The position numbers and the translations under genes are program-made. This document shows positions 37,901 to 46,732 of a DNA stretch of 64,000 nt, piece after piece. Position 1 is the stretch's first letter. Each line of letters opens with the position of its first letter. Origin of the DNA: Thiotrichaceae bacterium (lineage in GTDB: Bacteria; Pseudomonadota; Gammaproteobacteria; Beggiatoales; Beggiatoaceae); contig JAQTYU010000004.1 in assembly GCA_028688145.1 (NCBI GenBank), forward strand, positions 16,455-80,454, given 5' to 3'. The notes under the pieces were generated by a model, which saw nothing but the letters and a program-made list of their open reading frames with translations, did not search any database and was not told the origin of the DNA.

Positions 37901-39156
37901 CGCCGCAGTTCTACGCCTTGTTCTTTATCGGTGGCAAGTTTAGTGATTAATTGATGCTGTCCGTTGACGCTGGCACGCCCCAATTGTGCGGGTTTTGCCA
38001 AATCCAGCCGCCAGCCGTTGCTCATCGTGCCCGTGATTTGGTCTTGCACGCTGTAGCCTCGCCCGTCGAAATCTAGCCAGAAATTGCGCTGTAAACTTAA
38101 TTGGTCAGGCGGGGGCGCGCTGTCGCCACGGCGTTTTTCTAATAATTCGACTTTATCGCCGATATGCACCAAATACGCGGGATATTTGCGCCAAGCTTCG
38201 GGGAGGCTGGTTTGTTGCGGGTCAATCGCGGGCACGCCGCCAATATCGACACTGCGTAATTCGTGTTGAGCAACAAACGACCAAATTTCTTCTTCAACGC
38301 CTGTGCTGCTTGGCGGTGGCAATTGTAAAAATGCGACTTGATTAGGCAAACGCGCCTGTACGTTAATCACCCAAGTGCCTGTACGCACTTGAATGCGTAG
38401 CCGCCCGTCCGCTTCCAAATGCGTGGGTAAGGGACTTTCTACAGCAACAGGAATTTGCTTGTCCCACAACACCGCGCCTAAAAAGATTTCGCGCGATTTG
38501 CCCGCCACTTCCAATTCAATACGAGTATTAATTTGAAAAGGAATACCGTCTTGTAATTGGCGATAAACCCGTAGGGCTAAATGTTCTTTTTCTGCATTAT
38601 TGCTTTCGGAACTTTGCCCTTGTTGACGCAGCCACAGCAAATTTTTTTCATCAACTTCGGGAATGGCAACGGGTGCGCCGTCTAAGCTCAGTTGAATACT
38701 GCCCGTATTTTTAGGAATTACGATGGCTTCGGGGCGAGTTTCCCAAGTGAATTTACCGCGCAACGTGGCAAAACCTGCGGGTAAAAATACGCTGGGTTCG
38801 CCTTCATGCTCAACCACCAGCGCGGGCTTGTCGTTCAAAAATACGGCTTCGGGAAATAAATTATACGGCGGGTTTTGGCTGCCGGGTAAAGCCGCCCAGC
38901 CTTCACGATACATCTGCCACGTTTGAGTAAATTCTGCGTCGTTTGTCCCAACTTTCATCGCTAAATTGCTGGGAATATGGCATTTTTGCTGAGCTTGATT
39001 ATAAAAATAAGGGCAGTTATAGCTTAGCGCATCTTGTAACACCCATTTCACCCACGGCTGCAAGGGCGTGGGAATGTCATCGGGTTGTAAGTTTTTGGCG
39101 TAACTTGTGGAAAATACAACGAATAATAACAGCGTGAATAAGATACGGGCAAACAT
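34957..39156 (-). CDS. Very large membrane protein of unknown function
   Basis: A 1399-residue protein that I cannot assign to a named family. It has a signal peptide (ARILFTLLLFVVFSTSYA), a ~490-residue presumably periplasmic part rich in beta-type segments, a central cluster of hydrophobic helices near residues 510-615, a Pro/Ala/Gln-rich linker (PAPMEAENVLNAPPPPPVG region), two isolated helices near 735-780, a second large beta-rich extracytoplasmic region, and a C-terminal cluster of about six helices (from about 1205 on) with a basic end. It stands alone on its strand, with mazE downstream and a repeat region upstream. Function is unknown; the layout suggests an envelope or surface component. 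Confidence 0.8.
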   Translation of the reverse strand: MFARILFTLLLFVVFSTSYAKNLQPDDIPTPLQPWVKWVLQDALSYNCPYFYNQAQQKCHIPSNLAMKVGTNDAEFTQTWQMYREGWAALPGSQNPPYNLFPEAVFLNDKPALVVEHEGEPSVFLPAGFATLRGKFTWETRPEAIVIPKNTGSIQLSLDGAPVAIPEVDEKNLLWLRQQGQSSESNNAEKEHLALRVYRQLQDGIPFQINTRIELEVAGKSREIFLGAVLWDKQIPVAVESPLPTHLEADGRLRIQVRTGTWVINVQARLPNQVAFLQLPPPSSTGVEEEIWSFVAQHELRSVDIGGVPAIDPQQTSLPEAWRKYPAYLVHIGDKVELLEKRRGDSAPPPDQLSLQRNFWLDFDGRGYSVQDQITGTMSNGWRLDLAKPAQLGRASVNGQHQLITKLATDKEQGVELRRGQVQLDADSRLEEAVNELPSVGWKHDFQRVSAQLHLPPGWRLFHAEAVDTATETWLQRWTLLDLFAVLIVGVAIGKLYGGLWGGLALLTLTLTFHENDAPQWIWINLLFAFALLRVLPRLGRLAAWVTTYRNISLLVWLLIALPFVAQQVRQSLYPQLEMQFTSIGGSPQTAAMSAPAKPMPESKDEAVQMQQQVPSPAPMEAENVLNAPPPPPVGESQFYDLPSSRDIFSSRGAAANSMSGTINNSVSKAKRKKLVEIDPNAQVQTGKGMPQWHWRAIQLHWQGPVRQDEQLKLWLISPFWNGVLGIGQSILLLVLTAFFLVQAFGKIQLSPLRFSANLSGILVLIALGAFSLPQPSFAEEFPPQPLLDKLQQRLLAPPECLPTCASIAEMHATLNAKELRIRLQVHSQQQVFIPLPSHAQQWLAQQVLLNGETAKTLWRDETGQLWLGVEQGIHDVLLQGALPNHQSFTLSLPLKPLHVSVEAKEWRVDGLQGWQRVENQLQFTREQGKEAAQELSMGSLPPLLQVERTLSLGLEWQVETKITRLSPLGSAVVLDIPLLSGESVTQEDAQVHDGKVQVNLAPQQQEISWSSVLTKQTQLQLTAPESLNTVEVWRLDISPIWHVELSGIPMIHQQNSEGRWLPEWRPWAGEKVELKITRPEAVAGQVTTLDRSELHLNYGLRTTDSRLLVNLRSSRGGQHAITLPSDAQVQSVKINQQSIPLRQEGQKVVLPLVPGSQLAEIVFRQATGIQNYTQTPVVDLGMESVNSHLYLNTPHERWILAVGGVGIGAAVFFWGILAVVIVLALALGRTHITPLKTGHWLLLCLVLTQIPISYALCVIGWFFALGARAQLKPEDFRPWKFNVIQLGLLGLSFFALVGLVWAIEKGLLGQPRMYIAGNGSHGNFLHWYQDRIGAQLPQSWVISIPLYYYRIFMLAWALWLATAMLRWLPWAWRCFSAQLLWKRSVRKRGVVAASTEVT

Positions 39157-39238
39157 AACATATCTCGTGAGGTGGCAAGTATTGTTATTGAGGATAGCTT
39201 GAAAAACTAAGGGAAAGCAAATTGTGAGTTTTAATTTT

Positions 39239-39480
39239 GAACTGCGCCCCCAAGATTCTAAAGCAGTGCCATTAAGTTAAGATTTAACTGATTGTATTCT
39301 CAATACTTATTGCTTTTCACCCTCTTCGAAAAAGAGGGAAGCTAAACCCCGCATCTAATCTCATTCGGTGCTTAACTTAATGGCAGTGAAGCATCTAAAG
39401 GAGACTAAACATTAAAATAAACCCCTAAAAGGCACTTAAAAACAAGTTGTTAGCTATCTTTTAGGGGATTGGGGGCGATT
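39239..39480. repeat. GCGCCCC/GGGG repeat (copy c) interrupted by a second inverted-repeat element
   Basis: The outer parts (AACTGCGCCCCCAAG and CTTTTAGGGGATTGGGGGCG) are degenerate ends of the element intact at 54427-54510. Between them lies an element bounded by the 14-base inverted repeat GCCATTAAGTTAAG (39268-39281) and CTTAACTTAATGGC (39371-39384). This 39157-39495 gap contains no gene and is a nested repeat site. Confidence 0.55.
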
Positions 39481-39495
39481 TGAGGTTTAAAAGTA

Positions 39496-40242
39496 TTACG
39501 GCACGTTATACCCATATTTTTCGATAACATTCCGCACTTGAGGCGTTTTTAAAAACTTTAAAAAATCCCGTGCCACTGTGTTAGATTCTGCGGGTTTTAG
39601 CAAAACCACATGCTGTTCAATCGACTGGGAATATTTTTTCGGTACAATCCACAGCGAGCCTTCAATTTTCTTGTGCGGATTGAGTAAAGACAAGGCAATA
39701 AAACCCAAATCTACTTCACCTGACTGAATCTTTTGCTGAGTCTCTGACAAATTCGCGGTGAGTACGATTTTAGGCTGTAATTGATCCCATAATTCCAGGT
39801 TGATTAATGCTTGCTGAGCCGCCCAACCGTAAATATTATTCTTCGGGTCAGGAAGCGCGATCTTGTTAAAATTTCCTGTTTTCAAAATATCGCCTCGACT
39901 GTCTACCAATTCGGGCTTGAGACTCCATAACACGACTTTACCGATGGCATAGGCAAAATGCTCATTATTGACAGCCAAGCCTTCTTGCTCTAATTTCTGA
40001 GCCGTTTTCACATCGCCCAAAAACGCAATATCAAGATCATTAGAATTCTTGATTTGTGGATAGAGCTGACGCGTGGGACTGCGCGTAATCTGTAACTTGT
40101 GACCATAGTTTTTTTTAAAAAGGTGGTTTATTTCCTCCAAAGCGTCGGAAAAACTCACTACGCTGCCAACACGTAAATTTTCGGCAGTGGCGGGCAGTAT
40201 TATCAAAAAACCTAGACAAGCAAAAAAAACAACACGAAACAT
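39496..40242 (-). CDS. modA: ModA-like molybdate ABC transporter substrate-binding protein
   Basis: A 248-residue periplasmic protein with a signal peptide (FFACLGFLIILPATA). The fold signature AENLRVGSVVSFSDALEEI at the mature start, IKNSNDLDIAFLGD, SGEVDLGFIALSLL and the C-terminal FLKTPQVRNVIEKYGY are typical of ModA oxyanion-binding proteins. The ligand-contacting serine and valine positions cannot be verified without alignment. No modB or modC gene is adjacent on either side, so it is either an orphan subunit or a binding protein with another role. Confidence 0.8.
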   Translation of the reverse strand: MFRVVFFACLGFLIILPATAENLRVGSVVSFSDALEEINHLFKKNYGHKLQITRSPTRQLYPQIKNSNDLDIAFLGDVKTAQKLEQEGLAVNNEHFAYAIGKVVLWSLKPELVDSRGDILKTGNFNKIALPDPKNNIYGWAAQQALINLELWDQLQPKIVLTANLSETQQKIQSGEVDLGFIALSLLNPHKKIEGSLWIVPKKYSQSIEQHVVLLKPAESNTVARDFLKFLKTPQVRNVIEKYGYNVP

Positions 40243-40638
40243 GCTGGATTCTCCTCAGTAAATATTTAAGTAGCATTTATATAAACCCATGCAGTTTATT
40301 AAAGTGTACTAAACAAAAAATACCTTAAAAATGGATTTAAAATCATAATAATATGGATTTTATATAATCAATTTTTAAGATTAATTACATAAACTATAAG
40401 CTTTAATATAAAAACTTCTTATCTTAGAAGATAACCCATAATTGAGTATTTTGCATTGTTTAAGTGTATTTGCCGTGTAAAAATATAAAAACTAGGGAAA
40501 TTCTAATAATATATACCGCTAATTATTGGGTTAACTACAATCGAGGTTGCGACAAAGCAGGTGTACGGTTTGACGGTATCCAGTCACACTAGAATTGATT
40601 AGAATGACGATGGTAATTATTGAGGTTGAGAGGCAACA
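40243..40638. other. AT-rich gene-free region
   Basis: These ~396 bases hold no credible gene. A perfect 7-base inverted repeat TTATCTT/AAGATAA lies at 40419-40434, and several poly-A/T stretches follow. It would contain divergent promoters for the ModA-like gene and the zinc-protease-family gene. Confidence 0.4.
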
Positions 40639-41100
40639 ATGTCCAACAAAGTGACTATTATCGGTTGGCGAGAGTGGTTAAGCCTGCCTGAACTCGGTAT
40701 TCCTACAATTCGTGCAAAAATAGACACCGGTGCAAGAACGTCTGCTCTCCACGCATTTAAAATCGAAGCTTTTGAGAAAAATGGTGAAGCTTGGGTGCGT
40801 TTTTATTTACACCCTTATAAGAGACGGCGTGAATATGTGGTGATGTGTGAATCTGCGATTGTGGAACAACGTCATGTAACCGATTCAGGGGGACATCGTG
40901 AACAACGTTATGTCATCGCAACCCAGCTCAATATGGGCGATCATCTGCTAAACGTCGAATTAAGCTTAACCAATCGCGCCAGTATGCGTTATCTCATGCT
41001 GTTGGGAAGAACAGCTTTGCGAGATGCACATTTAGTAGTGGATTCTGCTCATTCCTATTTATTGGGTAAACCCCTGAGTGAACGGCGGTTGGGCGATTAA
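40639..41100 (+). CDS. Retropepsin-like ATP-dependent zinc protease family (RimB/DUF785)
   Basis: A 153-residue protein of the RimK-associated zinc-protease family (DUF785). The motif AKIDTGARTSALHA carries the aspartic-protease-like DTGA triplet, and the second half has MRYLMLLGRTAL, matching the LIGR(T) motif that closes the fold. VTIIGWREW is the usual start. Family members are often next to rimK (a glutamate ligase) and may process its product or S6; no rimK lies here, so the target is unknown. Confidence 0.88.
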   Translation: MSNKVTIIGWREWLSLPELGIPTIRAKIDTGARTSALHAFKIEAFEKNGEAWVRFYLHPYKRRREYVVMCESAIVEQRHVTDSGGHREQRYVIATQLNMGDHLLNVELSLTNRASMRYLMLLGRTALRDAHLVVDSAHSYLLGKPLSERRLGD

Positions 41101-41237
41101 CTGCGCTGTTTATCCTACTAAAAAACCAAGATTTCTACTAAAACACCACCACCCTCGCTTTTTTAGCGCATTAATTGCATAAAATTGCCTTGTCTTATTT
41201 TTAAGGCGCACGAAAGCTTAAACACCGAGAGGTGATG

Positions 41238-41279
41238 ACAGCCCCAGATTTTCCAGCGGTAAGCTTAAAATCGGGCTGT
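41238..41279 (+). terminator. Hairpin downstream of the zinc-protease-family gene
   Basis: ACAGCCCCAGATTTT and AAAATCGGGCTGT pair with one bulged base around a 14-base loop, about 140 bases after the stop. No long T-tract follows, so it may be a terminator or an upstream regulatory hairpin for the cyclase gene. The rest of 41101-41382 is non-coding. Confidence 0.45.
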
Positions 41280-41382
41280 TATTACTGAGGTTTTCAATGC
41301 TATCAGTTATACTGTAAATCGAAATTCCCAATTATTTTCAAATAAATTTCCAATAAATACCTAGGTCTTGGAATTAACTCGC

Positions 41383-44370
41383 ATGTTTAAAAATCTCAGG
41401 CTCAAAAGCAAATTATTAGTTTCTTTCTTCATTATTACCTGCATCTCTAGCATTGCCACCACGGTGTTTTCAATTTTTTTCTTCTCCGCAAAAATTGAAG
41501 CAGAAGCGGTCGGCAATATGAAAAAAAATATTCAAGTTGCAGAACTTATTTATCAAAATAAACTTAATGAATTAAGCAGTTCCGTCAATACCATAGCAGG
41601 GGATGCAACACTGCAACTGTTGGTTTCTTTTAATCTTAAAAATAAAATTGAACAGTTTTTAAACAGTAGCTTACAACATGAACCCAGTCACCATATCATT
41701 GTACTGGATGCGCACAAACAAGTTTTAGGGGAAGCCAGCACGGGGATTTTTTCCCTGCTCAAGGGTAAAGAAGACTTTAGTAATAACATGCTCGTGCGCC
41801 AAGCCTTGGCTCAAAATGCCAGCGTTGCCAGCACCGAACAAATTACCACCGATTCCAATCATCACCTGTTAGCCATCACTGCCGCCAGTCCTATTTTCAA
41901 AAGCAAGGCAATTAAAAGTGTGCACAACACTGAAAATATGGACAATGAAAATATCTCACCTGAAGTCGTGGGCGTGGTGATCACCCGTTATATTTTAAAC
42001 ACCGACACTGAACTGACCGAAGGTATTCATCGATTATTAGGGGTGCGTACTTTAATTTATCAGGACGGGAAACCTATCACCTTTCGTGATAATACGGATG
42101 CGCCTGAAATTAAATCAGAATCCTATGAAAAACTTATGCACACCGTCTCGCAATTGGAGGAAGTGAATATTCGTGTGGGTGGACAATTGGCGCAGTATAA
42201 AACCCTATACGATATTGATAAAAAAGCGGTGGGAGTGCTCAGTGTCAGCGTGCCTGCGGATAAATATGTGGACACCACCGATCAAGCCGTGCTCAATTTA
42301 TTGGGGATTATGCTCGCCTGTATTCTGGTCGCCTCAATTTTAGGATATTTACTTGCACAAAGTATTTTAGTGCCGATTGATAAATTGCTCGATGGGGTGC
42401 GGCGTGTCACTTCGGGGGATTTATCTTATGAAATCATCATGGACTTGAAAGACGAACTGGGCATGTTAGCGCGTTCATTCAACAGCATGGCGAAACAGTT
42501 GCAGGAGTTATTTAATACCTTAGAGCAACGGGTACAAAATGCCACCCGCAACTTGCAAAACACCCTTGCCCACATGACCGCAATTATTGACAACATGGCA
42601 GATGGACTATTAGTCAGTGACACACGCGGCAAAATTATTCGTTTTAATCCTGCCTTGTTGGCGATGTTTCCCGAGCACCGCGACGCTTTGAGCAAAACCG
42701 AAAGTGATATTTTCAGCCCCGCACTGGGCGAGTTGGAAGCGCAAGTAAAAAATAGCATTGGTACTATTTACGATGCAGAACTTCAGCTTTCAAATAACAA
42801 TATTGGCAAAGCGGTGGCAACTGCCATTATTCTAAAAGATGCCGTCTCTGAAGAAGACAGTCAATATCTTGGCTCGCGCTGTATCGGCACGGTGATTTTA
42901 ATTCGTGACATTACCCGCGAAAAAGAAATTGACCAAATGCTAAAAAATACCGTGGACACCTTAACCCGCGTCGGGATTGCGCTCTCTTCTGAAAATAATG
43001 TGCAAAAATTGTTGGATTTATTTGTTTCTGAAGCGCGAAATGTCAGTCATGCCGATGGAGCCACTTTATATATTGTAAATAATAACGCGCTCAAATTTGA
43101 AATTGTACAAAACAAGAGCCTTAATTTATTCCTTGGCGGTAATTATCCCTTTGAAGAGGAGATGCCTGATATTCCGCTGGATAGTGATAGATTTGCGGCG
43201 CGTTGTGCACAAAGTAAACAAATGCTGCGCGATAAAACCGTGCGTATCGTGGAATATCGTCCTGATTGTTTATTTAATCATTACGAAGTGCATGAAGCTT
43301 TGGCAATCCCGATGCTGGATCGCTCTAAAAATTTGCTGGGCGTGTTACAACTGATTAATCCGCTTGATCCGAAAACCTCAGAATATTCAACCTTCAATAA
43401 TTACCAAATTGAAATTCTCAGTTCTTTGGCATCACAGGCGGCAGTGGCAATTGAAAATGTGCGCAATCATGAAAAAATTGAGCGCAAAAATGAGGCGTTT
43501 AAACGCTTCGTGCCCACGGAGTTCATTCGACATTTGGGCAAAACCGAAGTGGAAGATATTCGCTTAGGCGATGCTTCGCACGAATCAATGTCGGTGCTGT
43601 TCTCCGATATTCGCTCGTTCACCACCATTGCCGAGAGCATGTCGCCCGAAGAAACTTTTATCTTTTTAAATGATTATTTACGTTTGATTGGGCCAAACAT
43701 TACCCAAAATCGGGGCTTTATCGATAAATATATTGGCGATGCCATCATGGCACTGTTCCCAGGCAATCATCTCAGCAGCAGCGCGGATGATGCTGTGGCG
43801 GCGGCGGTGGGCATGATGCAAAAACTTCAAGAATTTAATCTCAGTCCGAATCGGATTATTGATCATCCGATTTCAATTGGTGTAGGAATTCATACAGGCG
43901 CATTAACCTTGGGTACGATTGGTTTTGAAAGCCGCATGGAAAGCACCGTGATTGGGGATACCGTGAATCTTGCCTCGCGGGTGGAAAGTCTCACGAAAAT
44001 GTATGGCATTACGATTGGGATTACCTCAAAAACCCTACAACAATTAACGCACCCCGAACAATTTTTAGTGCGTGAAGTGGATACGGTGCAAGTGAAGGGT
44101 AAAGAAGAAGCGATTACGGTTTATGAAGTATTCAATGCGGATGTCGAACCGATACGTGACATTAAACTTCGCAGTTTGAATTCTTATCATGAAGCTTTAT
44201 CCTTGTATAAAACCGCGCATTGGGATGCTGCCATGATGATATTTAATGAGTTATCTCAGCAAGCTCCACAAGACAAGTTATTATCCACCTACTTACAACG
44301 CTGTTCGATTTACAAAGCCTCACCGCCCGAAGAAAATTGGCGTGGAATCACGCGCTTAGACGAAAAATAA
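41383..44370 (+). CDS. Membrane adenylate/guanylate cyclase (class III) with HAMP, PAS and GAF
   Basis: A 995-residue sensory cyclase. Transmembrane helices lie near residues 13-35 and 308-330 with a ~270-residue periplasmic sensor between them; HAMP follows (ILVPIDKLLDGVRRVTSGDL), then a PAS-like segment (about 395-520), a GAF domain (about 545-690, DGATLYIVNNN, ALAIPMLDRS) and the cyclase domain (about 715-905). The cyclase has the metal-binding Asp residues in SVLFSDIRSFT and KYIGDAIMALFPG. The start at 41383 (MFKNLRLKSK) is favoured over a TTG five codons earlier. Nothing in its vicinity suggests a specific signal; cAMP is the most likely product. Confidence 0.9.
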   Translation: MFKNLRLKSKLLVSFFIITCISSIATTVFSIFFFSAKIEAEAVGNMKKNIQVAELIYQNKLNELSSSVNTIAGDATLQLLVSFNLKNKIEQFLNSSLQHEPSHHIIVLDAHKQVLGEASTGIFSLLKGKEDFSNNMLVRQALAQNASVASTEQITTDSNHHLLAITAASPIFKSKAIKSVHNTENMDNENISPEVVGVVITRYILNTDTELTEGIHRLLGVRTLIYQDGKPITFRDNTDAPEIKSESYEKLMHTVSQLEEVNIRVGGQLAQYKTLYDIDKKAVGVLSVSVPADKYVDTTDQAVLNLLGIMLACILVASILGYLLAQSILVPIDKLLDGVRRVTSGDLSYEIIMDLKDELGMLARSFNSMAKQLQELFNTLEQRVQNATRNLQNTLAHMTAIIDNMADGLLVSDTRGKIIRFNPALLAMFPEHRDALSKTESDIFSPALGELEAQVKNSIGTIYDAELQLSNNNIGKAVATAIILKDAVSEEDSQYLGSRCIGTVILIRDITREKEIDQMLKNTVDTLTRVGIALSSENNVQKLLDLFVSEARNVSHADGATLYIVNNNALKFEIVQNKSLNLFLGGNYPFEEEMPDIPLDSDRFAARCAQSKQMLRDKTVRIVEYRPDCLFNHYEVHEALAIPMLDRSKNLLGVLQLINPLDPKTSEYSTFNNYQIEILSSLASQAAVAIENVRNHEKIERKNEAFKRFVPTEFIRHLGKTEVEDIRLGDASHESMSVLFSDIRSFTTIAESMSPEETFIFLNDYLRLIGPNITQNRGFIDKYIGDAIMALFPGNHLSSSADDAVAAAVGMMQKLQEFNLSPNRIIDHPISIGVGIHTGALTLGTIGFESRMESTVIGDTVNLASRVESLTKMYGITIGITSKTLQQLTHPEQFLVREVDTVQVKGKEEAITVYEVFNADVEPIRDIKLRSLNSYHEALSLYKTAHWDAAMMIFNELSQQAPQDKLLSTYLQRCSIYKASPPEENWRGITRLDEK

Positions 44371-44511
44371 GCCTGTAATTTGCCTCTGGGAATAGGCGCA
44401 ATCCTTCACCAAGGAGACAGGGAGACATTGAAAAATGTCGCCCATTTCCAAAAATATTAAATCTCACTCAAGCCCGCTTTTACAAAATGGGCTGCTTAAT
44501 GATAAGAAGAC

Positions 44512-45195
44512 ATGTCTGACGACCTAGAAATTAACGTTTCATTAATCGCTATTGGTTTATTAGTGGTGTATCACCTAATTTTTTTAACGGTAGTGCGTTA
44601 TAAACCGCTGTGTACCGCCATTGGGCGCACTAATTACATGCGCGCGATTTGGGTTGAATTTGTCACCACCCAACAAAAAGATATTCTCGCGGTGCAAACC
44701 GTGCGGAATTGGACGATGGCAGCCACCTTTCTCGCCTCAACTTCCATTGTAATTGGCTTAGGTATTGTGAATTTTGCACTCACCACAGGAAAAAGTATTG
44801 GTAATACCCCTTACTTAAGCTTCATCAGTCATGACCCGCCCGGAATTTGGCATTTAAAACTCCTATTATTAGCTTTTGATTTTTTCTTTGCCTTTTTTAA
44901 TTTTACCCTGACCATTCGCTATTATAATCATGCCAGTTTTCAACTGAATATTCCTTTAGGAATTCAATCATTACAATCGATTATCAACGTGGTCAAGTTT
45001 GGCGCAAATTATTACACTTTGGGAATGCGTTGCTATTATATCTCTATCCCACTTTCTTTATGGTTATTTGGGGGCTTTTGGTTTTTACTGGGTACACTAT
45101 TGTTGATTCTGGTGTTATATCGACTGGATAGACCCTTTGAAGAATTAGAATTACCCTTGCGTTCCCCGTATGGACAATTTAATGAAACGCCCTAA
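44512..45195 (+). CDS. DUF599 family membrane protein
   Basis: A 227-residue protein with four hydrophobic helices: IGLLVVYHLIFLTVVRY near the N-terminus, FLASTSIVIGLGIVNF, LLLAFDFFFAFFNFTLT and a C-terminal LWLFGGFWFLLGTLLLILVLY. The RTNYMRAIWVEF and VQTVRNWTMAATF segments are characteristic of DUF599. The biological function of this family is unknown. The gene is flanked by the cyclase and a small hypothetical gene on the same strand with gaps of 141 and 79 bases. Confidence 0.8.
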   Translation: MSDDLEINVSLIAIGLLVVYHLIFLTVVRYKPLCTAIGRTNYMRAIWVEFVTTQQKDILAVQTVRNWTMAATFLASTSIVIGLGIVNFALTTGKSIGNTPYLSFISHDPPGIWHLKLLLLAFDFFFAFFNFTLTIRYYNHASFQLNIPLGIQSLQSIINVVKFGANYYTLGMRCYYISIPLSLWLFGGFWFLLGTLLLILVLYRLDRPFEELELPLRSPYGQFNETP

Positions 45196-45274
45196 AAATA
45201 GATTTTTAAAGCTTAGCTTGCTATTTTCCTCATTTTTCTGCATGACTTATGCCATTACCGAGCTGTGATATAAT

Positions 45275-45643
45275 ATGTCCACCTCATCAGCCAAACGCTT
45301 ACAAAATTTATTTCGTCAACTGACGGAACAAGATCAAGAAAGTTTATTGAGTTTTGCTGAGTTTCTACAGGCTCGCGCAAGCACGCAAGCTGCCACGGTT
45401 GTACGCAGCTTACCTGTACCAAAAAACATCCCCAGATCACCAGAGGAGTCGATAATTGCGGCGATCAAGCGATTATCGCAGTGTTATTACATGCTGGATA
45501 AAAGCAAAATGTTACACGAAACCGCCGATTTAGTGACGCAACACTGCCTCCAAGGGCAAGAATTACAAGGCGTGATTGATCGGTTAGAACTCGTTTTTTC
45601 ACAACATTATGACAAGTTCGTCCGCGATTTTAATTCACCATGA
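45275..45643 (+). CDS. Small hypothetical protein coupled to the AI-2E-type transporter gene
   Basis: A 122-residue soluble, helical protein; no known family recognised. It contains LTEQDQESLLSFAEFLQAR, a proline-rich middle and an acidic helical C-terminal half (ETADLVTQHCLQGQELQGVIDRLE). Its stop overlaps the next gene's start by four bases (ATGA), so translational coupling with the transporter is expected. Confidence 0.75.
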   Translation: MSTSSAKRLQNLFRQLTEQDQESLLSFAEFLQARASTQAATVVRSLPVPKNIPRSPEESIIAAIKRLSQCYYMLDKSKMLHETADLVTQHCLQGQELQGVIDRLELVFSQHYDKFVRDFNSP

Positions 45644-46722
45644 TTCAAGTTCTACTACGTTGGTTTCATCGCTACTTTTCTGATCCGCAAGCTATTTTAT
45701 TAGCGGTTTTACTCGCGGTCGGTCTCACCGTCTTCATGACTTTTGGCAAGATGCTCGTGCCCGTGTTTGCAAGCGTGGTGATTGCCTATTTATTAGAAGG
45801 CATTATCAGCAATTTACGCTTTCTACGACTCCCCCGCGCCGCCGCCGTCACCTTGGTATATTCAGGATTTTTAGCTCTGTTGCTAATCACCCTGTTTATT
45901 CTGATGCCCTTATTATCGCGCCAAATCAGCCAGTTATTTCAAGAATTACCCGGCATGATGACACGGGGACAGGAGTTATTTATGCAACTCCCGCAACGTT
46001 ATCCCAATATTATTTCTGCCGAACAAGTTGACAGCTTAATGAACGCGATTCGTAACGGCGTGAAAGATTTTGGGCAAGAATTACTGTCTTATTCCTTGTC
46101 TTCAATTCCCGCTTTAATCACTTTGCTGGTGTATTTGGTATTAGTGCCTTTATTGGTATTTTTCTTCCTAAAGGACAAAGTTTTAATTTTAAACTGGTTT
46201 ATTGGATTTTTGCCGCCAGAACGCCCCGTTGCAGTGCAAGTTTGGAAAGAAATGGATGCCCAAATTGGCAACTATATTCGCGGCAAAGTCTATGAAATCT
46301 TTGTGGTTTCCATCGCGACTTATATCGCCTTCGCCATCATGAACTTGAATTACTCATTTTTATTAGCGGTGTTAGTCGGGGTCTCGGTGATTATCCCTTA
46401 CATTGGCGCGGTGGTGGTGACTGTTCCTGTGATTATCGTCGCCTATTTTCAGTTTGGACTTGGCTCAGATTTTATTTGGTTATTAAGTATTTACGGCATT
46501 GTGCAAGGCATTGACGGCAATATTTTAGTACCGCTGTTGTTTTCCGAAGCAGTCAATTTACACCCTGTCGCAATTATTGTGGCGGTATTGATTTTTGGTG
46601 GTTTATGGGGTTTTTGGGGAATTTTCTTTGCAATTCCTTTAGCAACCTTGGTGAAAGCCTTATTAATGGCATGGCCACGCGCCACTGTTCCCGTCAATCA
46701 AAGCAGTTTCCCTTTCTATTAA
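45640..46722 (+). CDS. AI-2E family transporter (PerM-like)
   Basis: A 360-residue inner-membrane protein with about eight hydrophobic helices (VLLAVGLTVFMTFGKMLVPVF, YSGFLALLLITLFILMPLL, LITLLVYLVLVPLLVFFFL, then paired helices in IPYIGAVVVTVPVIIVAYF). The VYEIFVVSIATYIAF and IYGIVQGIDGNILVPLLFSE motifs mark the family. Named for quorum-signal export in E. coli TqsA, members have diverse roles, so substrate is unknown. It is cotranscribed with the preceding small gene and followed at 10 bases by a UDP-sugar dehydrogenase. Confidence 0.88.
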   Translation: MIQVLLRWFHRYFSDPQAILLAVLLAVGLTVFMTFGKMLVPVFASVVIAYLLEGIISNLRFLRLPRAAAVTLVYSGFLALLLITLFILMPLLSRQISQLFQELPGMMTRGQELFMQLPQRYPNIISAEQVDSLMNAIRNGVKDFGQELLSYSLSSIPALITLLVYLVLVPLLVFFFLKDKVLILNWFIGFLPPERPVAVQVWKEMDAQIGNYIRGKVYEIFVVSIATYIAFAIMNLNYSFLLAVLVGVSVIIPYIGAVVVTVPVIIVAYFQFGLGSDFIWLLSIYGIVQGIDGNILVPLLFSEAVNLHPVAIIVAVLIFGGLWGFWGIFFAIPLATLVKALLMAWPRATVPVNQSSFPFY

Positions 46723-46732
46723 GCGACGCATT

